The notes under the pieces were generated by a model, which was not told the origin of the DNA, made no database searches, and saw only the letters and a program-made list of their open reading frames with translations. A DNA stretch of 64,000 bases, taken from contig CAIYRS010000021.1 of the NCBI GenBank assembly GCA_903928685.1, forward strand, positions 1 to 64,000, in the 5' to 3' direction. This stretch comes from an uncultured Methylococcaceae bacterium. GTDB lineage: Bacteria > Pseudomonadota > Gammaproteobacteria > Methylococcales > Methylomonadaceae. The first letter of the stretch is position 1; each line of letters begins with the position of its first letter. Both the position numbers and the translations under genes were made by a program. Shown here piece after piece: positions 42,410 through 53,941 of this stretch.

Positions 42410-42867
42410 AAAAACTGTGGAAAACGCATAATACTTGTTATATTTCAATAACTTAAGTAAAAATTAATTGGCCTTGGGTATTGTTGGTAAGTTGTGTACA
42501 AGTTATTTAACTAAATTGCCTACGGTGTTGTACACAGAAAAGCTAACAGAAAACAGTGCTTTTATTAACAAAGTTATCCACAATATAAAAAATCTTGGTT
42601 AGCGGTAAATCCACATCAAAAACGTGATTTTAATTAATATCTGCTAATAATAATTAAGTTATCTTTTTTAAACTTATTACTATTAGAGAGCTTAAAAATC
42701 CGGTAAAACCTATTATTTACCATAAATATTAATAGCTTATTTAAAAAATAAAGTTGTTTTTTAACTGTGTATAAGTTGTGGGTAAAAATAACCGTTAAAA
42801 ATCTAATTTAGTTACCCACATTCTTGCCCACAAAAAACCATGGCTTTACCCACAAAGTTATCCACAG
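42410..42867. other. Putative chromosomal replication origin (oriC)
   Basis: AT-rich dnaA-dnaN intergenic with DnaA-box-like 9-mers: TTATCCACA 42574 and 42858, TGTGTATAA 42766, TGTGTACAA 42493, TTGTACACA 42528, TGTGGGTAA 42777, TTACCCACA 42812 and 42846. Confidence 0.8.
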
Positions 42868-44184
42868 TTAATGGGATAAAGTCCGTAACAAATTGGAATA
42901 ATCTTCAGCAATCTTATGATCTGCTTCTTTTAATTCCGCAATACGTTTACAGGCATTAATAACTGTAGTGTGATCGCGTCCGCCAAAAGCATTGCCAATT
43001 TCTGGAAAGCTGTGTGATGTTAATTCCCGTGCTAAACACATCGCCACTTGCCTAGGCCGGGTAATGGTTTGTTTACGGTTTTTTGAAGATAAATCCGCCA
43101 CCCGAATTTTGTAATATTCAGCAACGGTTTTTTGGATATTATCGATATTGACCAACTTATCCTGTAAAGAAAGCAAATCGTGCAAGGCTTCTTTGGTAAA
43201 GTCGATGGTTATATCCCTACCGGTAAATTGGGCATTGGCAATAACTCGCCGCAATGCCCCTTCCAAATCACGGACATTGGATGGGATTTTTTTGGCGATA
43301 AAAAAAGCGACTTCCTGAGCCAGGTTGACATTAACCAGATTGGCTTTTTTCATCAAAATCGCCGCCCGGGTTTCCATATCAGGTGGTTCGATAGAAACTG
43401 GTAATCCCCAGCCAAAACGCGATTTAAGGCGATCTTCCAACCCCGTTATTTCTTTAGGATATTTATCGCAAGTCAAAATAACTTGGTGCTTTTTTTCAAG
43501 TAAGGTGTTGAAGGTGTGGAAAAATTCTTCTTGTGAACGCTCTTTACCAGCAAAAAATTGAATATCATCAATCAGCAAAACATCAATACGCCGATAAAAC
43601 TCCTTAAAGGCATCGATAGAGTTTTGTTGCAGCGCCCTCACCATATCTTGGACAAATTTCTCAGAATGTAAGTAGACAATATTGGCAGAAGGATTTTTTT
43701 CAAAAATGGCATTGCCAATTGCGTGCATCAGATGGGTTTTCCCCAATCCGGAACTGCCGTAAATTAACAGTGGATTATAAGCTTTGCCACTATTTTCAGA
43801 GACTTGGATGGAAGCCGCGCGGGCCAACTGGTTGGACTTGCCTTCCACGAAATTATCAAAGGTAAACGCCTTATTCAGAAAATTTAAGCTAGCTTTCTTC
43901 ACTTCCTTATTTTTTACGCTGCCCATGACCGCAGGCGCAGGAGATTTTCTGGAGCCAATTTCCAAACTCAAGGTTAAGCTTCCGTTAGAAAACTCATCGA
44001 TGGAGCTTAACAACTTTGTAAAATAATGTTGTTTTACCCAATCTAAAACGAAACGGTTAGGTGCTAAAAGTTTAATTTGCCCGTCGCTTTCTATTGCTTG
44101 TAGTGGCCTGATCCAGGTGCTGAAGTCACTGGTAGTGATTTCGTTTTCAAGTTTTGCAAGGCAGTTATCCCAAATTGAGCTCAT
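42868..44184 (-). CDS. dnaA: Chromosomal replication initiator DnaA
   Basis: [67 protein letters not shown]. Confidence 0.98.
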   Translation of the reverse strand: MSSIWDNCLAKLENEITTSDFSTWIRPLQAIESDGQIKLLAPNRFVLDWVKQHYFTKLLSSIDEFSNGSLTLSLEIGSRKSPAPAVMGSVKNKEVKKASLNFLNKAFTFDNFVEGKSNQLARAASIQVSENSGKAYNPLLIYGSSGLGKTHLMHAIGNAIFEKNPSANIVYLHSEKFVQDMVRALQQNSIDAFKEFYRRIDVLLIDDIQFFAGKERSQEEFFHTFNTLLEKKHQVILTCDKYPKEITGLEDRLKSRFGWGLPVSIEPPDMETRAAILMKKANLVNVNLAQEVAFFIAKKIPSNVRDLEGALRRVIANAQFTGRDITIDFTKEALHDLLSLQDKLVNIDNIQKTVAEYYKIRVADLSSKNRKQTITRPRQVAMCLARELTSHSFPEIGNAFGGRDHTTVINACKRIAELKEADHKIAEDYSNLLRTLSH

Positions 44185-44402
44185 TACGATTAAAGTTTTT
44201 CTGTTGTTTAGTTGATTGTTTGAATTTCGCTGGTATTAATTGCAGGGCAGTTTTAAGCGAACAAAAGTTAATATTCAAGATTTTACAGCACTATACAGTA
44301 ATAAAACTTTCGTCTACAGAATTGACAGTTAAAAGGCTTTAATTTACTATCTTCGGTCTTTTTATCCATTTTTGTTAACTTTCACCCACTCAGGTTTTAA
44401 TC

Positions 44403-44537
44403 ATGAAAAGAACATACCAACCCAGCAAAATCAAACGTGTAAGAACACATGGCTTTCGTGCCAGAATGGCAACCGTCGGCGGACGCAAAGTATTGAACGC
44501 CCGTAGAGCCAAAGGACGCGCTAAATTAGCCCTTTAG
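44403..44537 (+). CDS. rpmH: 50S ribosomal protein L34
   Basis: 44-aa [44 protein letters not shown]; not in the supplied ORF track (below size cutoff). Confidence 0.98.
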   Translation: MKRTYQPSKIKRVRTHGFRARMATVGGRKVLNARRAKGRAKLAL

Positions 44538-44548
44538 CCTTATGCTGC

Positions 44549-44914
44549 GTGGCAGATAATGATTTCAGTTTTCCGCCACAACTACGGCTGAAAAAACCTG
44601 CGGATTATAAAAAAGTATTTGCCAAGCCAGTAAAATCGAGTGACCAATATTTTACCTTATTAGCAATTAGGAACGATTTGGATCACCCAAGACTGGGTTT
44701 GGCGATAGCAAAAAAAAATATAAAAAAAGCGGTACACAGAAATCTTATAAAGCGTACGGTAAGGGAAAATTTCAGGATACAACAAAATTTGGGCAATATA
44801 GACATTGTCGTTCTGGCCCGACGGGAAGCAGTCGATGCCCCGCTGGAATCATTAAGAAAGTCATTGGAAAAACACTGGCACAAGTTGGTAACCCGATGCG
44901 CTTCATGCTCATAG
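44549..44914 (+). CDS. rnpA: Ribonuclease P protein component
   Basis: [29 protein letters not shown]; directly after rpmH. Confidence 0.95.
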   Translation: MADNDFSFPPQLRLKKPADYKKVFAKPVKSSDQYFTLLAIRNDLDHPRLGLAIAKKNIKKAVHRNLIKRTVRENFRIQQNLGNIDIVVLARREAVDAPLESLRKSLEKHWHKLVTRCASCS

Positions 44915-45120
44915 CCTTAATAAAGTTTTACAAATACTTTATTAGTCCCTTGCTTGGTTCTAATTGCCGATTTTACCCAAGCTGTTCAAGTTATTCCTTA
45001 GAAGCCATACAGCGTCATGGCGCTTTAATGGGTGGTTACCTTACGCTTAGAAGATTATTGAAATGTCATCCTTTCCATGAAGGTGGCATTGATACCGTTC
45101 CAGAAAAATTGGGTAAATAA
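44896..45120 (+). CDS. yidD: Membrane protein insertion efficiency factor YidD
   Basis: [34 protein letters not shown]. Confidence 0.96.
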   Translation: MRFMLIALIKFYKYFISPLLGSNCRFYPSCSSYSLEAIQRHGALMGGYLTLRRLLKCHPFHEGGIDTVPEKLGK

Positions 45121-45122
45121 GA

Positions 45123-46826
45123 ATGGACAATATAAGATTTGTACTGATAGTTGTTTTTGCCATGCTAGTCATCATGCTGATGCAAGCGTGGGAAATTGAT
45201 TACGGCCCAAAGCCGCCTGTCGCGGTAACCGCCGAGGCAACTTTAGCAAGTAAAGACGACTTACCATCCGCTTCTGGCACACCAGAAACACCTGCAACTG
45301 GAAATATTTCAGCACCAGCAGCCATAAATGCCGCGCCTATTAGCAAAGGCATTACCATCAAAACCGACGTTATCGCCGTTGAAATTGATAGCCAAGGCGC
45401 AACCTTACGCAATCTTGACCTCCTAACCTATCCCCTAGAACAGGACAACAGCATTGTAAACACAGTGCGGGCGTTAATAGGCTTGTCGGTTTCCGAGAAA
45501 AACCACAACCCAGTCAGATTGTTTAATGCCGATCAAGAAAAATTGTTTTTGGCGCAAAGTGGCTTGATTGCTGGCAGTGGCTCATCAGCCGCCGCAAACC
45601 ATTACAGCGTATTCACTAGCCAGCAAGACAGCTACAGCCTGCAAGATGGTCAAGATAGCCTTAGCGTACCACTAACATGGACAGACAATAACGGCCTTAC
45701 CGTCACCAAAACCTTTACTTTCAAACGTGGCAGTTATGAAATTGGCTTAAGCCAAGAAATTAACAACACCTCAAGCAAAGCTTGGTCTGGTAGACAATAT
45801 AGCCAATTACTGCGTTTGCCCAATACCGAAAACAAAGGCAATTTCTTAACTGGCGGTATGCGTGCATTTGACGGTGGCGTCATCTATACCGAAAAAGACA
45901 AATACCAAAAAGTCAGTTTTGACGATATGGCAAAAGAAGATTTGGACGTAGCTACCCAAGGCGGTTGGACAGCAATGATCCAACATTATTTCGCCTCTGC
46001 ATGGATACCACCAGCGGACCAAGAAAACCACTTTTATACCAAATCTTTAAAAGACGGCAATTATGTCATTGGCTCGTATTCACCAGCCGTTACTGTAGAA
46101 AGCAATGCCACGGCAAAATTTAGCGCCCAACTGTATGCAGGTCCGAAAGTACAGCCTGTTATGGAAAAAATCGCTAAAGGTTTGGAATTGACAGTTGATT
46201 ACAGCGTCTTGACCTTCATCGGTAAACCGATTTACTGGTTGCTAAACCAACTGCATGATTTAAGTGGCAACTGGGGCGTGGCAATTATCGGCGTAACGCT
46301 GTGCATTAAATTATTGTTTTTCCCATTATCACAAGCCAGTTTCAAATCCATGGCAAAAATGCGGAAAATCCAACCACGCCTGAAAGAATTGCAAGAGCGT
46401 TTTAAAGACGACCGTATGCGTTTCAACAATGAAATGATGGCGATGTACAAAAAGGAAAAAGTAAATCCACTCGGCGGTTGTTTGCCAGTGTTGGTACAGA
46501 TTCCGGTATTCATGTGCTTATATTGGGTACTTAGCGAAACCGTAGAATTCCGCCAAGCGCCATTCATATTATGGATACAAGACTTGTCAGTAGAAGACCC
46601 GTTCTACCTTTTGCCGCTGATTATGGGTGTCACCATGAAAATTCAGCAAAGTCTTAACCCAGCACCGATTGATCCGGTACAGGCAAAGGTCATGAAAATG
46701 TTTCCGATAGTCTTTACCGTATTCTTCCTGTTTTTCCCCGCTGGCTTGGTTTTGTATTGGGTAATCAACAACACCTTATCCATCATCCAACAGTGGTACA
46801 TCACCAAACACATTGCCACTGAATAA
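45123..46826 (+). CDS. yidC: Membrane protein insertase YidC
   Basis: YidC periplasmic domain plus C-terminal [31 protein letters not shown]. Confidence 0.97.
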   Translation: MDNIRFVLIVVFAMLVIMLMQAWEIDYGPKPPVAVTAEATLASKDDLPSASGTPETPATGNISAPAAINAAPISKGITIKTDVIAVEIDSQGATLRNLDLLTYPLEQDNSIVNTVRALIGLSVSEKNHNPVRLFNADQEKLFLAQSGLIAGSGSSAAANHYSVFTSQQDSYSLQDGQDSLSVPLTWTDNNGLTVTKTFTFKRGSYEIGLSQEINNTSSKAWSGRQYSQLLRLPNTENKGNFLTGGMRAFDGGVIYTEKDKYQKVSFDDMAKEDLDVATQGGWTAMIQHYFASAWIPPADQENHFYTKSLKDGNYVIGSYSPAVTVESNATAKFSAQLYAGPKVQPVMEKIAKGLELTVDYSVLTFIGKPIYWLLNQLHDLSGNWGVAIIGVTLCIKLLFFPLSQASFKSMAKMRKIQPRLKELQERFKDDRMRFNNEMMAMYKKEKVNPLGGCLPVLVQIPVFMCLYWVLSETVEFRQAPFILWIQDLSVEDPFYLLPLIMGVTMKIQQSLNPAPIDPVQAKVMKMFPIVFTVFFLFFPAGLVLYWVINNTLSIIQQWYITKHIATE

Positions 46827-48177
46827 CACCGTGGCTTTACCCCCCTCCGATACCATCGCCGCCATTGCCACACCATCCGGCAATGGCGGTGTCGGCATAA
46901 TACGCATCTCCGGCCCGCTAGTTGCCACACTTGGCAAACAACTCTGCAATAAAAACTTAATTCCCCGTTACGCCAGTTACAGCACATTTACCGACCAAGA
47001 CGGCAATCTCATTGATTCCGGCATTGTCCTGTATTTTCCAGGGCCAGCATCCTATACCGGAGAAGATGTCCTAGAACTGCAAGGCCACGGCGGTGCAGTA
47101 GTGTTAAACATGCTGCTTAAACGCGTCTTGTCTTTAGGGGCGCGACTAGCAAGACCAGGCGAATTTACCGAACGCGCATTCCTCAACAACAAAATTGATT
47201 TAGTCCAAGCAGAAGCCATTGCCGATTTGATTGTCAGCAGCACCGAACAATCCGTGCGTTCCGCGCAAAAATCCATGCAAGGGGTATTTTCTGAGCAAAT
47301 TAACGTACTGGTTGAAGACCTCACCGAAGTAAGGATTTATGTAGAAGCGGCGATAGATTTTGTTGATGAAGAAATTGATTTCCTAACCGATGGCATCGTC
47401 GAAAAGCGCGTCGTTAACTTGCAGCAAAGCATAGAAAAAATCCAGCAAACCGCGAGGCAAGGGCGGTTATTGCGCGATGGTATGACAGTAGTCTTAGCAG
47501 GCAAACCCAACGCCGGAAAATCCAGCTTACTCAACGCTCTAGCAGGCCATGAAGCCGCCATCGTCACCGATATTGCCGGCACCACCCGTGATGTGTTGCG
47601 GGAACGCATCCAAGTAGATGGAATGCCACTGCACATTATTGATACCGCCGGATTAAGGGATAGCGACAACCCCGTCGAACAAGAAGGCATCCGCCGCGCC
47701 CGTGCAGAAATCGACAAAGCCGATAAAATCTTATTATTGATTGATGCCCGCGAACCGGAGCCACAAGAATTACTGGCGAGTTTACCCGCGCATCTGGATG
47801 TCACCCGCATCTACAACAAAATTGACCTGCAAGCTAAGTCGCCAGCCATCGAACAAACCGCCCAAGGCACGCAGATATTTTTATCAGTAAAAACCGGGCA
47901 GGGCATGGAGCTACTTACTCAGCACCTCAAGCAAAGTGTTGGTTACAACGCCAGTGCCGACAATGTTTTCATCGCCCGCACCCGCCATTTAGAAGCCTTA
48001 AAGTCCGCGTATGATTTTGTCGAATCGGCATTAACACAATTACGCATCAACCAAGCCGGAGAGTTAGTTGCCGAAGATTTACGCCAAGCTCAGCAAAGCC
48101 TTGCCGAAATCACAGGCGAATTTACTTCTGACGATTTGTTAGGAAGGATTTTTTCTAGCTTCTGTATAGGAAAATAA
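46813..48177 (+). CDS. mnmE: tRNA modification GTPase MnmE
   Basis: [45 protein letters not shown]-terminal FCIGK. Confidence 0.98.
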   Translation: MPLNNTVALPPSDTIAAIATPSGNGGVGIIRISGPLVATLGKQLCNKNLIPRYASYSTFTDQDGNLIDSGIVLYFPGPASYTGEDVLELQGHGGAVVLNMLLKRVLSLGARLARPGEFTERAFLNNKIDLVQAEAIADLIVSSTEQSVRSAQKSMQGVFSEQINVLVEDLTEVRIYVEAAIDFVDEEIDFLTDGIVEKRVVNLQQSIEKIQQTARQGRLLRDGMTVVLAGKPNAGKSSLLNALAGHEAAIVTDIAGTTRDVLRERIQVDGMPLHIIDTAGLRDSDNPVEQEGIRRARAEIDKADKILLLIDAREPEPQELLASLPAHLDVTRIYNKIDLQAKSPAIEQTAQGTQIFLSVKTGQGMELLTQHLKQSVGYNASADNVFIARTRHLEALKSAYDFVESALTQLRINQAGELVAEDLRQAQQSLAEITGEFTSDDLLGRIFSSFCIGK

Positions 48178-48244
48178 CAGCAGAGGTAATGCTTAGATTG
48201 GCGTCCAAAATCAATTTCAGACGCCAGCATAAAAAGGGCAGGGC

Positions 48245-48553
48245 TTATTTGCGTGGTACTAAATCAATATCGTTAATCTTGTCGTCGCCGATAGTTTTGG
48301 TATACAGAAAATAACCAGGCGCGTTCACGACCATGGCTTTAGTTGTATCAGAAATATCTAAATGATAGCTGCCCATCGCATCAGTCGCTGTGGATTCTTC
48401 GCCAACTGTTACCGTTGCTGAAGAAATTGGGTTGCCAGTAGGCTTATCACGGACAACGCCACTGATAAGCACGGAAGAGCATCCTGTTAAAGAAGCAAAT
48501 AAAGTAAACATTACAGCAGCAGTCAATTTCGGGTTCATTATGGCTATACTCAT
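48245..48553 (-). CDS. Putative lipoprotein with carboxypeptidase-regulatory-like domain
   Basis: Lipobox LTGC; GVVRDKPTGNPISSATVTVGEESTATDAMGSYHLDI. Confidence 0.65.
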   Translation of the reverse strand: MSIAIMNPKLTAAVMFTLFASLTGCSSVLISGVVRDKPTGNPISSATVTVGEESTATDAMGSYHLDISDTTKAMVVNAPGYFLYTKTIGDDKINDIDLVPRK

Positions 48554-48722
48554 ATTTAAAGGGATTTAAAAGGCTTATTCGATTAACCTTCAGGCGGTGA
48601 ATAATACAAGCTTTGCCGTTAAAACTCTAATGCAGCGCGGCAACGACAAAAAACCGTGCATTCCTACGGCTGATTGACTATGTTATCCAAACTTATTAAA
48701 CCAGCCATTAAGCCGTCCAGTT

Positions 48723-50654
48723 ATGTCCGAACATCACCTTTATCCCGTTAAACCCGCCATTGCCGCTAACGCCCACATCACCCCAGACAGCTACCAGCGC
48801 CTTTACCAGCAATCCATCGCGCAGCCGGAAATATTCTGGGCAGAGCAGGCGACAAGCTTTTTACAATGGCAAAAACCTTGGGATAAAGTCATGGCGTTTG
48901 ATTATCCCACCGCTTATATCCGCTGGTTTGAAGGCGGCAAATTAAACGTCAGCGTCAATTGTTTAGATCGGCATTTGCCGACACGCGCCGAGCAAACCGC
49001 CATCATTTGGGAAGGCGATAACCCCGACCAAAGCCGAACGCTCACCTACCGCCAATTACACCAACAAGTCTGCAAGTTTGCTAACGTCCTAAAAGCCCAA
49101 GGCGTTAATAAAGGCGACCGCGTCTGCATTTATTTGCCGATGATCCCCGAAGCAGCCGTGGTGATGTTAGCCTGCACTCGCATAGGCGCCGTGCATTCCA
49201 TCGTCTTTGGCGGCTTTTCTGCCGAATCCTTAAAAGACCGCATCCTCGACGCCGATTGCCGCCTGCTGGTCTGCGCTGATGAAGGCTATCGCGGCGGCAA
49301 ATTAATCCCCATAAAAGCCACTGTGGATAACGCCGCCAAGTATTGCCCCAACTTAGAAACCATCATCGTCATTGAAAACACCGGAAACCCCATCGAATGG
49401 CAAGCAGAGCGGGATATTCACTACCACCAAGCCATGGCAATTGCCGCCGATGACTGCCCGCCAGAAGCCATGGATGCCGAAGACCCGCTATTCATCCTCT
49501 ACACCTCCGGCTCGACAGGCAAACCCAAAGGCGTACTGCACACCACAGGCGGTTACTTACTGTACGCCGCCATCACCCACAAATACGTATTCGATTACCA
49601 AGAAGGCGAAATTTATTGGTGTACCGCCGATGTCGGCTGGATCACCGGACACTCATACGTAGTTTATGGCCCGCTCTGCAATGGTGCAACCACCTTACTG
49701 TTCGAAGGCGTGCCGACCTATCCCGAAGCCGACCGCTGCTGGCAAATTATCGACAAACATCAAGTCAACATCTTTTACACTGCACCAACCGCCATCCGCG
49801 CCTTAATGGCACAAGGCGACGGCTACGTAACCCGCACCCAGCGCAGCAGTTTGCGGGTGTTAGGCAGTGTCGGTGAACCGATAAACTCCGAAGCCTGGGA
49901 ATGGTATTACCACACCGTCGGCGACAGCCGCTGCCCCATCGTCGATACCTGGTGGCAAACCGAAACAGGCGGCATCCTGATAACCCCGCTCCCCGGCGTA
50001 ACAGCCTTAAAACCAGGCTCAGCCACCTTACCATTTTTCGGCATACAACCTGCCATCGTTGATGGCAACGGGCAATTATTAGAAGGCGAAGCCGAAGGCA
50101 TCTTAGTATTTGACCGCCCATGGCCCGGACAAGCGCGTACCTTATACGGCGACCACCAACGCTTTATCGACACCTACTTTAAAAATTATCCCGGCTATTA
50201 TTTTGCAGGTGACGGCGCCCGCCGCGACCAAGACGGCTACTACTGGATAACCGGACGGGTTGACGATGTCATTAACGTCTCAGGCCACCGACTGGGCACA
50301 GCAGAAATTGAAAGCGCCTTAGATTTGCACGAACACGTCGCCGAATCTGCCGTGGTCGGATTCCCCCACGACATCAAAGGGCAGGGCATTTACGCCTTCG
50401 TCACCTTAAACGCAGGCATCCAACCGTCTGAGCTCATGAAAAAGCAATTGATTGACCTAGTGCGTAAAGAAATTGGCGCAATAGCCAGTATTGATGTCAT
50501 CCAATGGGCACCCGCCTTGCCCAAAACCCGATCCGGAAAAATCATGCGGCGGCTGTTACGGAAAATCGCCGCTAATGAATTGGACAGCCTAGGCGACATC
50601 TCAACACTCGCAGACCCATCCGTAGTCGAAGCTATTATTGCCAATCGCGGTTAA
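48723..50654 (+). CDS. acs: Acetyl-CoA synthetase
   Basis: [52 protein letters not shown]. Confidence 0.97.
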   Translation: MSEHHLYPVKPAIAANAHITPDSYQRLYQQSIAQPEIFWAEQATSFLQWQKPWDKVMAFDYPTAYIRWFEGGKLNVSVNCLDRHLPTRAEQTAIIWEGDNPDQSRTLTYRQLHQQVCKFANVLKAQGVNKGDRVCIYLPMIPEAAVVMLACTRIGAVHSIVFGGFSAESLKDRILDADCRLLVCADEGYRGGKLIPIKATVDNAAKYCPNLETIIVIENTGNPIEWQAERDIHYHQAMAIAADDCPPEAMDAEDPLFILYTSGSTGKPKGVLHTTGGYLLYAAITHKYVFDYQEGEIYWCTADVGWITGHSYVVYGPLCNGATTLLFEGVPTYPEADRCWQIIDKHQVNIFYTAPTAIRALMAQGDGYVTRTQRSSLRVLGSVGEPINSEAWEWYYHTVGDSRCPIVDTWWQTETGGILITPLPGVTALKPGSATLPFFGIQPAIVDGNGQLLEGEAEGILVFDRPWPGQARTLYGDHQRFIDTYFKNYPGYYFAGDGARRDQDGYYWITGRVDDVINVSGHRLGTAEIESALDLHEHVAESAVVGFPHDIKGQGIYAFVTLNAGIQPSELMKKQLIDLVRKEIGAIASIDVIQWAPALPKTRSGKIMRRLLRKIAANELDSLGDISTLADPSVVEAIIANRG

Positions 50655-50872
50655 TTAGCGATAGAGATTATGGGTAGTAGGTTTAATTTGTAATTCCGAT
50701 TGCTAAGCTGGAGTGCAAACTTCGGTTTGCGCTAATCGAGTAGGTTGGGTTAACTGCGTTACCGTTAACCCAACGCATCGAAGCCATTGATGTTGGGTTG
50801 CTAAAAGACTGCAACCCAACCTGCGATACTGATTAAAGTGGTGGGCAAAAAAGCGTTGCCCACCCTACCAGA

Positions 50873-51193
50873 CTAGGCTGCAATGTATCCATATTGCAGT
50901 AAGCGTTTGCGACAAATAGCAATTTCTTCAGAGGTGAAAAGTGGATGCCATTTTTCATTATTGTAGATCAATGCCTCTATGGTGAGATCAAGTCTCTTGC
51001 GTTCCCAAAGAGCCGTATATCCGTCAGAGATATTGGGTGAATGTATGAGGCGTCGCGCAGCCTCTACACCACGGTGAGCAAAAAGCATATTTAGAAATAT
51101 CGAGGCTTTGTAGTTTACTTCTGAAAGGGCGCGATGATAAATGCCGTGCATTGCATCATCAAATTCATTTACCAGTTGTTCGTTCGATTGCAC
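50873..51193 (-). CDS. Hypothetical protein
   Basis: 106-aa ORF, no recognised domain, codon-like composition. Confidence 0.45.
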   Translation of the reverse strand: MQSNEQLVNEFDDAMHGIYHRALSEVNYKASIFLNMLFAHRGVEAARRLIHSPNISDGYTALWERKRLDLTIEALIYNNEKWHPLFTSEEIAICRKRLLQYGYIAA

Positions 51194-51324
51194 AGTATTT
51201 TCCTAAGTAAGCTAACGTTATAAGGTTGCCCATAAATTTTTAAAATATTAAAACTCATTTATGTTGTTGCATTTTTGGACAGGCCAGATAATGCTCCATT
51301 CTTTAAGCTGTGTAAACGAAGCAA

Positions 51325-51365
51325 GTAGGGCACATTAGCGATTAGCGTAATGCGCCGGATGTTTA
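51325..51365. repeat. gtagggcrcattagcgattagcgtaatgcgccgga palindromic repeat
   Basis: Same family as 8694-8720, 9261-9287 and 53607-53640. Confidence 0.75.
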
Positions 51366-51483
51366 ATGCCCAATATGTGGCGCAATGCCCGTTAGTCATT
51401 GCGCCTTTATTAATTGCGGCATCCCAAATGCTTCAGTTATTATCGCTGCACTTTTAACTACAATAATAAATGAGGAGTGCAAC

Positions 51484-53592
51484 ATGAAAACCACGCATCA
51501 CGGCGGCTGCCCGCACGATTGTCCCGACACTTGTTCCATGGTGTTTGAAGTTGAAGATGGCAAATTAACGGGCGTAAAAGGCAACCCCGACCACCCCATG
51601 ACGCGTGGCGGATTGTGCGTAAAACTCAAAGATTACGAAAAACGCCATTATCACCCTGACCGTTTGCTGTACCCGATGCGCCGCAGCGGCCCGAAAGGCA
51701 GTAAGCAGTTTGAACGCATTAGCTGGGATGAGGCGTTAGACGAAATCGTCAACCGCTGGCAAGCGATCATTGCCGAACACGGCCCGCAAGCCATCGTGCC
51801 TTACAGCTATTTAGGCAACCAAGGCTTGGTGCATGGTTTGAACGGCGGCGATGCCTTTTTCAACCGCTTAGGCGCCACCGTCACCGAACGCACGTTTTGC
51901 GGCGAAGGCTCCAGCACCGCGTGGTTGTTGACCGTCGGCCCCACCGCTGGCGTTGATCCTGAAAGTTTCATCCACGCAAAATACATCATCATCTGGGCCT
52001 GCAACTCGGTCAGCACCAATTTGCACCATTGGCATATCGTCAAAGAAGCGCAGAAAAAAGGCGCGAAAGTCGTGGTGATTGACTCCTACGCCTCCAAAAC
52101 TGCCAAAGAAGCCGACTGGCATATCGCCCCCAAACCCGGCACCGACGGCGCATTGGCCATGGCGATGATCCACACCATTATCGAAGAAGGCTTGCTCGAT
52201 CAAGATTATGTCGATAATTACACCGTCGGTTTCGACGAACTCAAAGACCGCGCCAAAACTCGCACGCCTGAATGGGCAGAAGCGATCACGGGCATTCCCG
52301 CCGACACCATCCGCACTTTAGCGCGTGAATATGCCAGCACCCAACCCGCCGCGATCCGCATGGGCGTGGCGTTGGAGCGCCATCACGGCGGTGGGCAAAC
52401 CATCCGCGCGGTCAGTTGCTTGCCTGCTTTGACAGGTGCGTGGCGGCATGTCGGCGGCGGAGCGTTGCAATTTCCGGTATGGGAACATCCGTATAAATTC
52501 GATGTGATCTGCCGCCCCGATTTAATCCCCGAAGGCACGCGCGTTATCAACGCTTTGCAAATTGGTCGCGCCTTGACCGACCAACCACCTGCGGGTGCGC
52601 CGATCAAATCGTTGATGTGCTGGAACGCCAACCCTGTTACGCAAGCACCGGAAACCGACAAAATCGTCCAAGGCTTAATGAATGAAGACTTGTTCATGGT
52701 TTCGGCGGAACATTTCATATCCGATACCGCCTTGTACGCCGACATTTTGCTGCCCGCCGCAATGGGCGCGGAAATGGAAGACATGATTTTATCGTGGGGG
52801 CATTTGTACCTGACATACAACGCCAAATGCGTGGAAGCACCGGGGGAAGCCATTCCTAATAACGAAATATTCCGCCGTTTAGCGGCGCGTTTGGGCTTTA
52901 CCGAGGAAAATTTCCAATGGTCCGATGGTGAATGTTTGGAACATTACGTCGATTGGAACGCCCCTGCCTGTGACGGCATCGACTTGGCGTATTTGCGCGA
53001 ACACGGTTTTGCACGGCTGAAAGTCGGCACTAAAGACGACCGCGCACCGCATAAAAACGGCAATTTCCCAACGCCGTCGGGCAAATGCCAACTCAAAGCT
53101 GAAGGCGCAACCAACTTCGTCGCCGGCCCGTTCCGGCAAATGTACGATGGCTTCCAATCCGGCGAAACCCTAGACCCTTTGCCCGATTACGTCCCATCAC
53201 GGGAAACCGCCGCCACCAATCCCGAACTGGCAGAAAAATTCCCGCTCAGCATTGTCTCACCCAAAAGCCACGGCTTTTTGAATTCCTGCTACGCCAATAT
53301 GGATCATAAAATCAAAGGCCAAGGCGAGCAGTTTGTGTTGATTAACGCCCAAGATGCCCAGGCGCGGGGCATTAACAACGGCGACAAAGTGCTGGTGTTC
53401 AACGACCGTGGCGGTTTTGAAGGCGAAGCCCGCATCACCGATGATGTCAACGCAGGCTTGATCGTCGCTACGCTAGGCTACTGGCGGCAGTTGAATGCTG
53501 GCACAGTCAACAGCATCAGCTCAGCGGAGTTTTCCAACATGGGTCACGCGCCGTCGTTTTCGGATAATTTGGTGCAGGTGGTGGCGGCTTAA
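51484..53592 (+). CDS. Molybdopterin-dependent oxidoreductase
   Basis: N-terminal Fe-S motif GGCPHDCPDTCSM...GGLCVK; molybdopterin_binding features (GRALTDQPPAGAPIKSLMCWNANPVTQAPET); ORF opens at 51385, ATG at 51484 preferred. Confidence 0.9.
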   Translation: MKTTHHGGCPHDCPDTCSMVFEVEDGKLTGVKGNPDHPMTRGGLCVKLKDYEKRHYHPDRLLYPMRRSGPKGSKQFERISWDEALDEIVNRWQAIIAEHGPQAIVPYSYLGNQGLVHGLNGGDAFFNRLGATVTERTFCGEGSSTAWLLTVGPTAGVDPESFIHAKYIIIWACNSVSTNLHHWHIVKEAQKKGAKVVVIDSYASKTAKEADWHIAPKPGTDGALAMAMIHTIIEEGLLDQDYVDNYTVGFDELKDRAKTRTPEWAEAITGIPADTIRTLAREYASTQPAAIRMGVALERHHGGGQTIRAVSCLPALTGAWRHVGGGALQFPVWEHPYKFDVICRPDLIPEGTRVINALQIGRALTDQPPAGAPIKSLMCWNANPVTQAPETDKIVQGLMNEDLFMVSAEHFISDTALYADILLPAAMGAEMEDMILSWGHLYLTYNAKCVEAPGEAIPNNEIFRRLAARLGFTEENFQWSDGECLEHYVDWNAPACDGIDLAYLREHGFARLKVGTKDDRAPHKNGNFPTPSGKCQLKAEGATNFVAGPFRQMYDGFQSGETLDPLPDYVPSRETAATNPELAEKFPLSIVSPKSHGFLNSCYANMDHKIKGQGEQFVLINAQDAQARGINNGDKVLVFNDRGGFEGEARITDDVNAGLIVATLGYWRQLNAGTVNSISSAEFSNMGHAPSFSDNLVQVVAA

Positions 53593-53941
53593 AAGCGGGC
53601 GGGTAGGGCGCATTAGCGATTAGCGTCATGCGCCGGACGATTAATGCCGAGAGTGTGTTGGTTATGGACTTACCACCTACAAAGGCAATAATTTGGGCAA
53701 AAAAAAGCGGTCAATAGCAATTGACCGCAAAAACCCTTAAACCCTTTAGGAGGTAATGTTCGTAAGAGTGAAGCCATTCTAGCCCTCGCTAACCGTAAAG
53801 AAAATATGGCAATTTGCCGCGCGACAGGATGCCGCAGTCGGATTATAGGGAAATGTAAAAACAGGCCAATTACGACGACAGCTACATTTAGCTAGAGTTC
53901 TTAATCGTTTCTATAACCTCATCATTCCAAAGGAGATAAAT

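Noticed and set aside
53756-53782. Possible leader peptide MFVRVKPF after AGGAGGT
   Set aside because: SD-to-ATG spacing is only about 2 nt, too short for efficient initiation, and no regulatory logic was evident.
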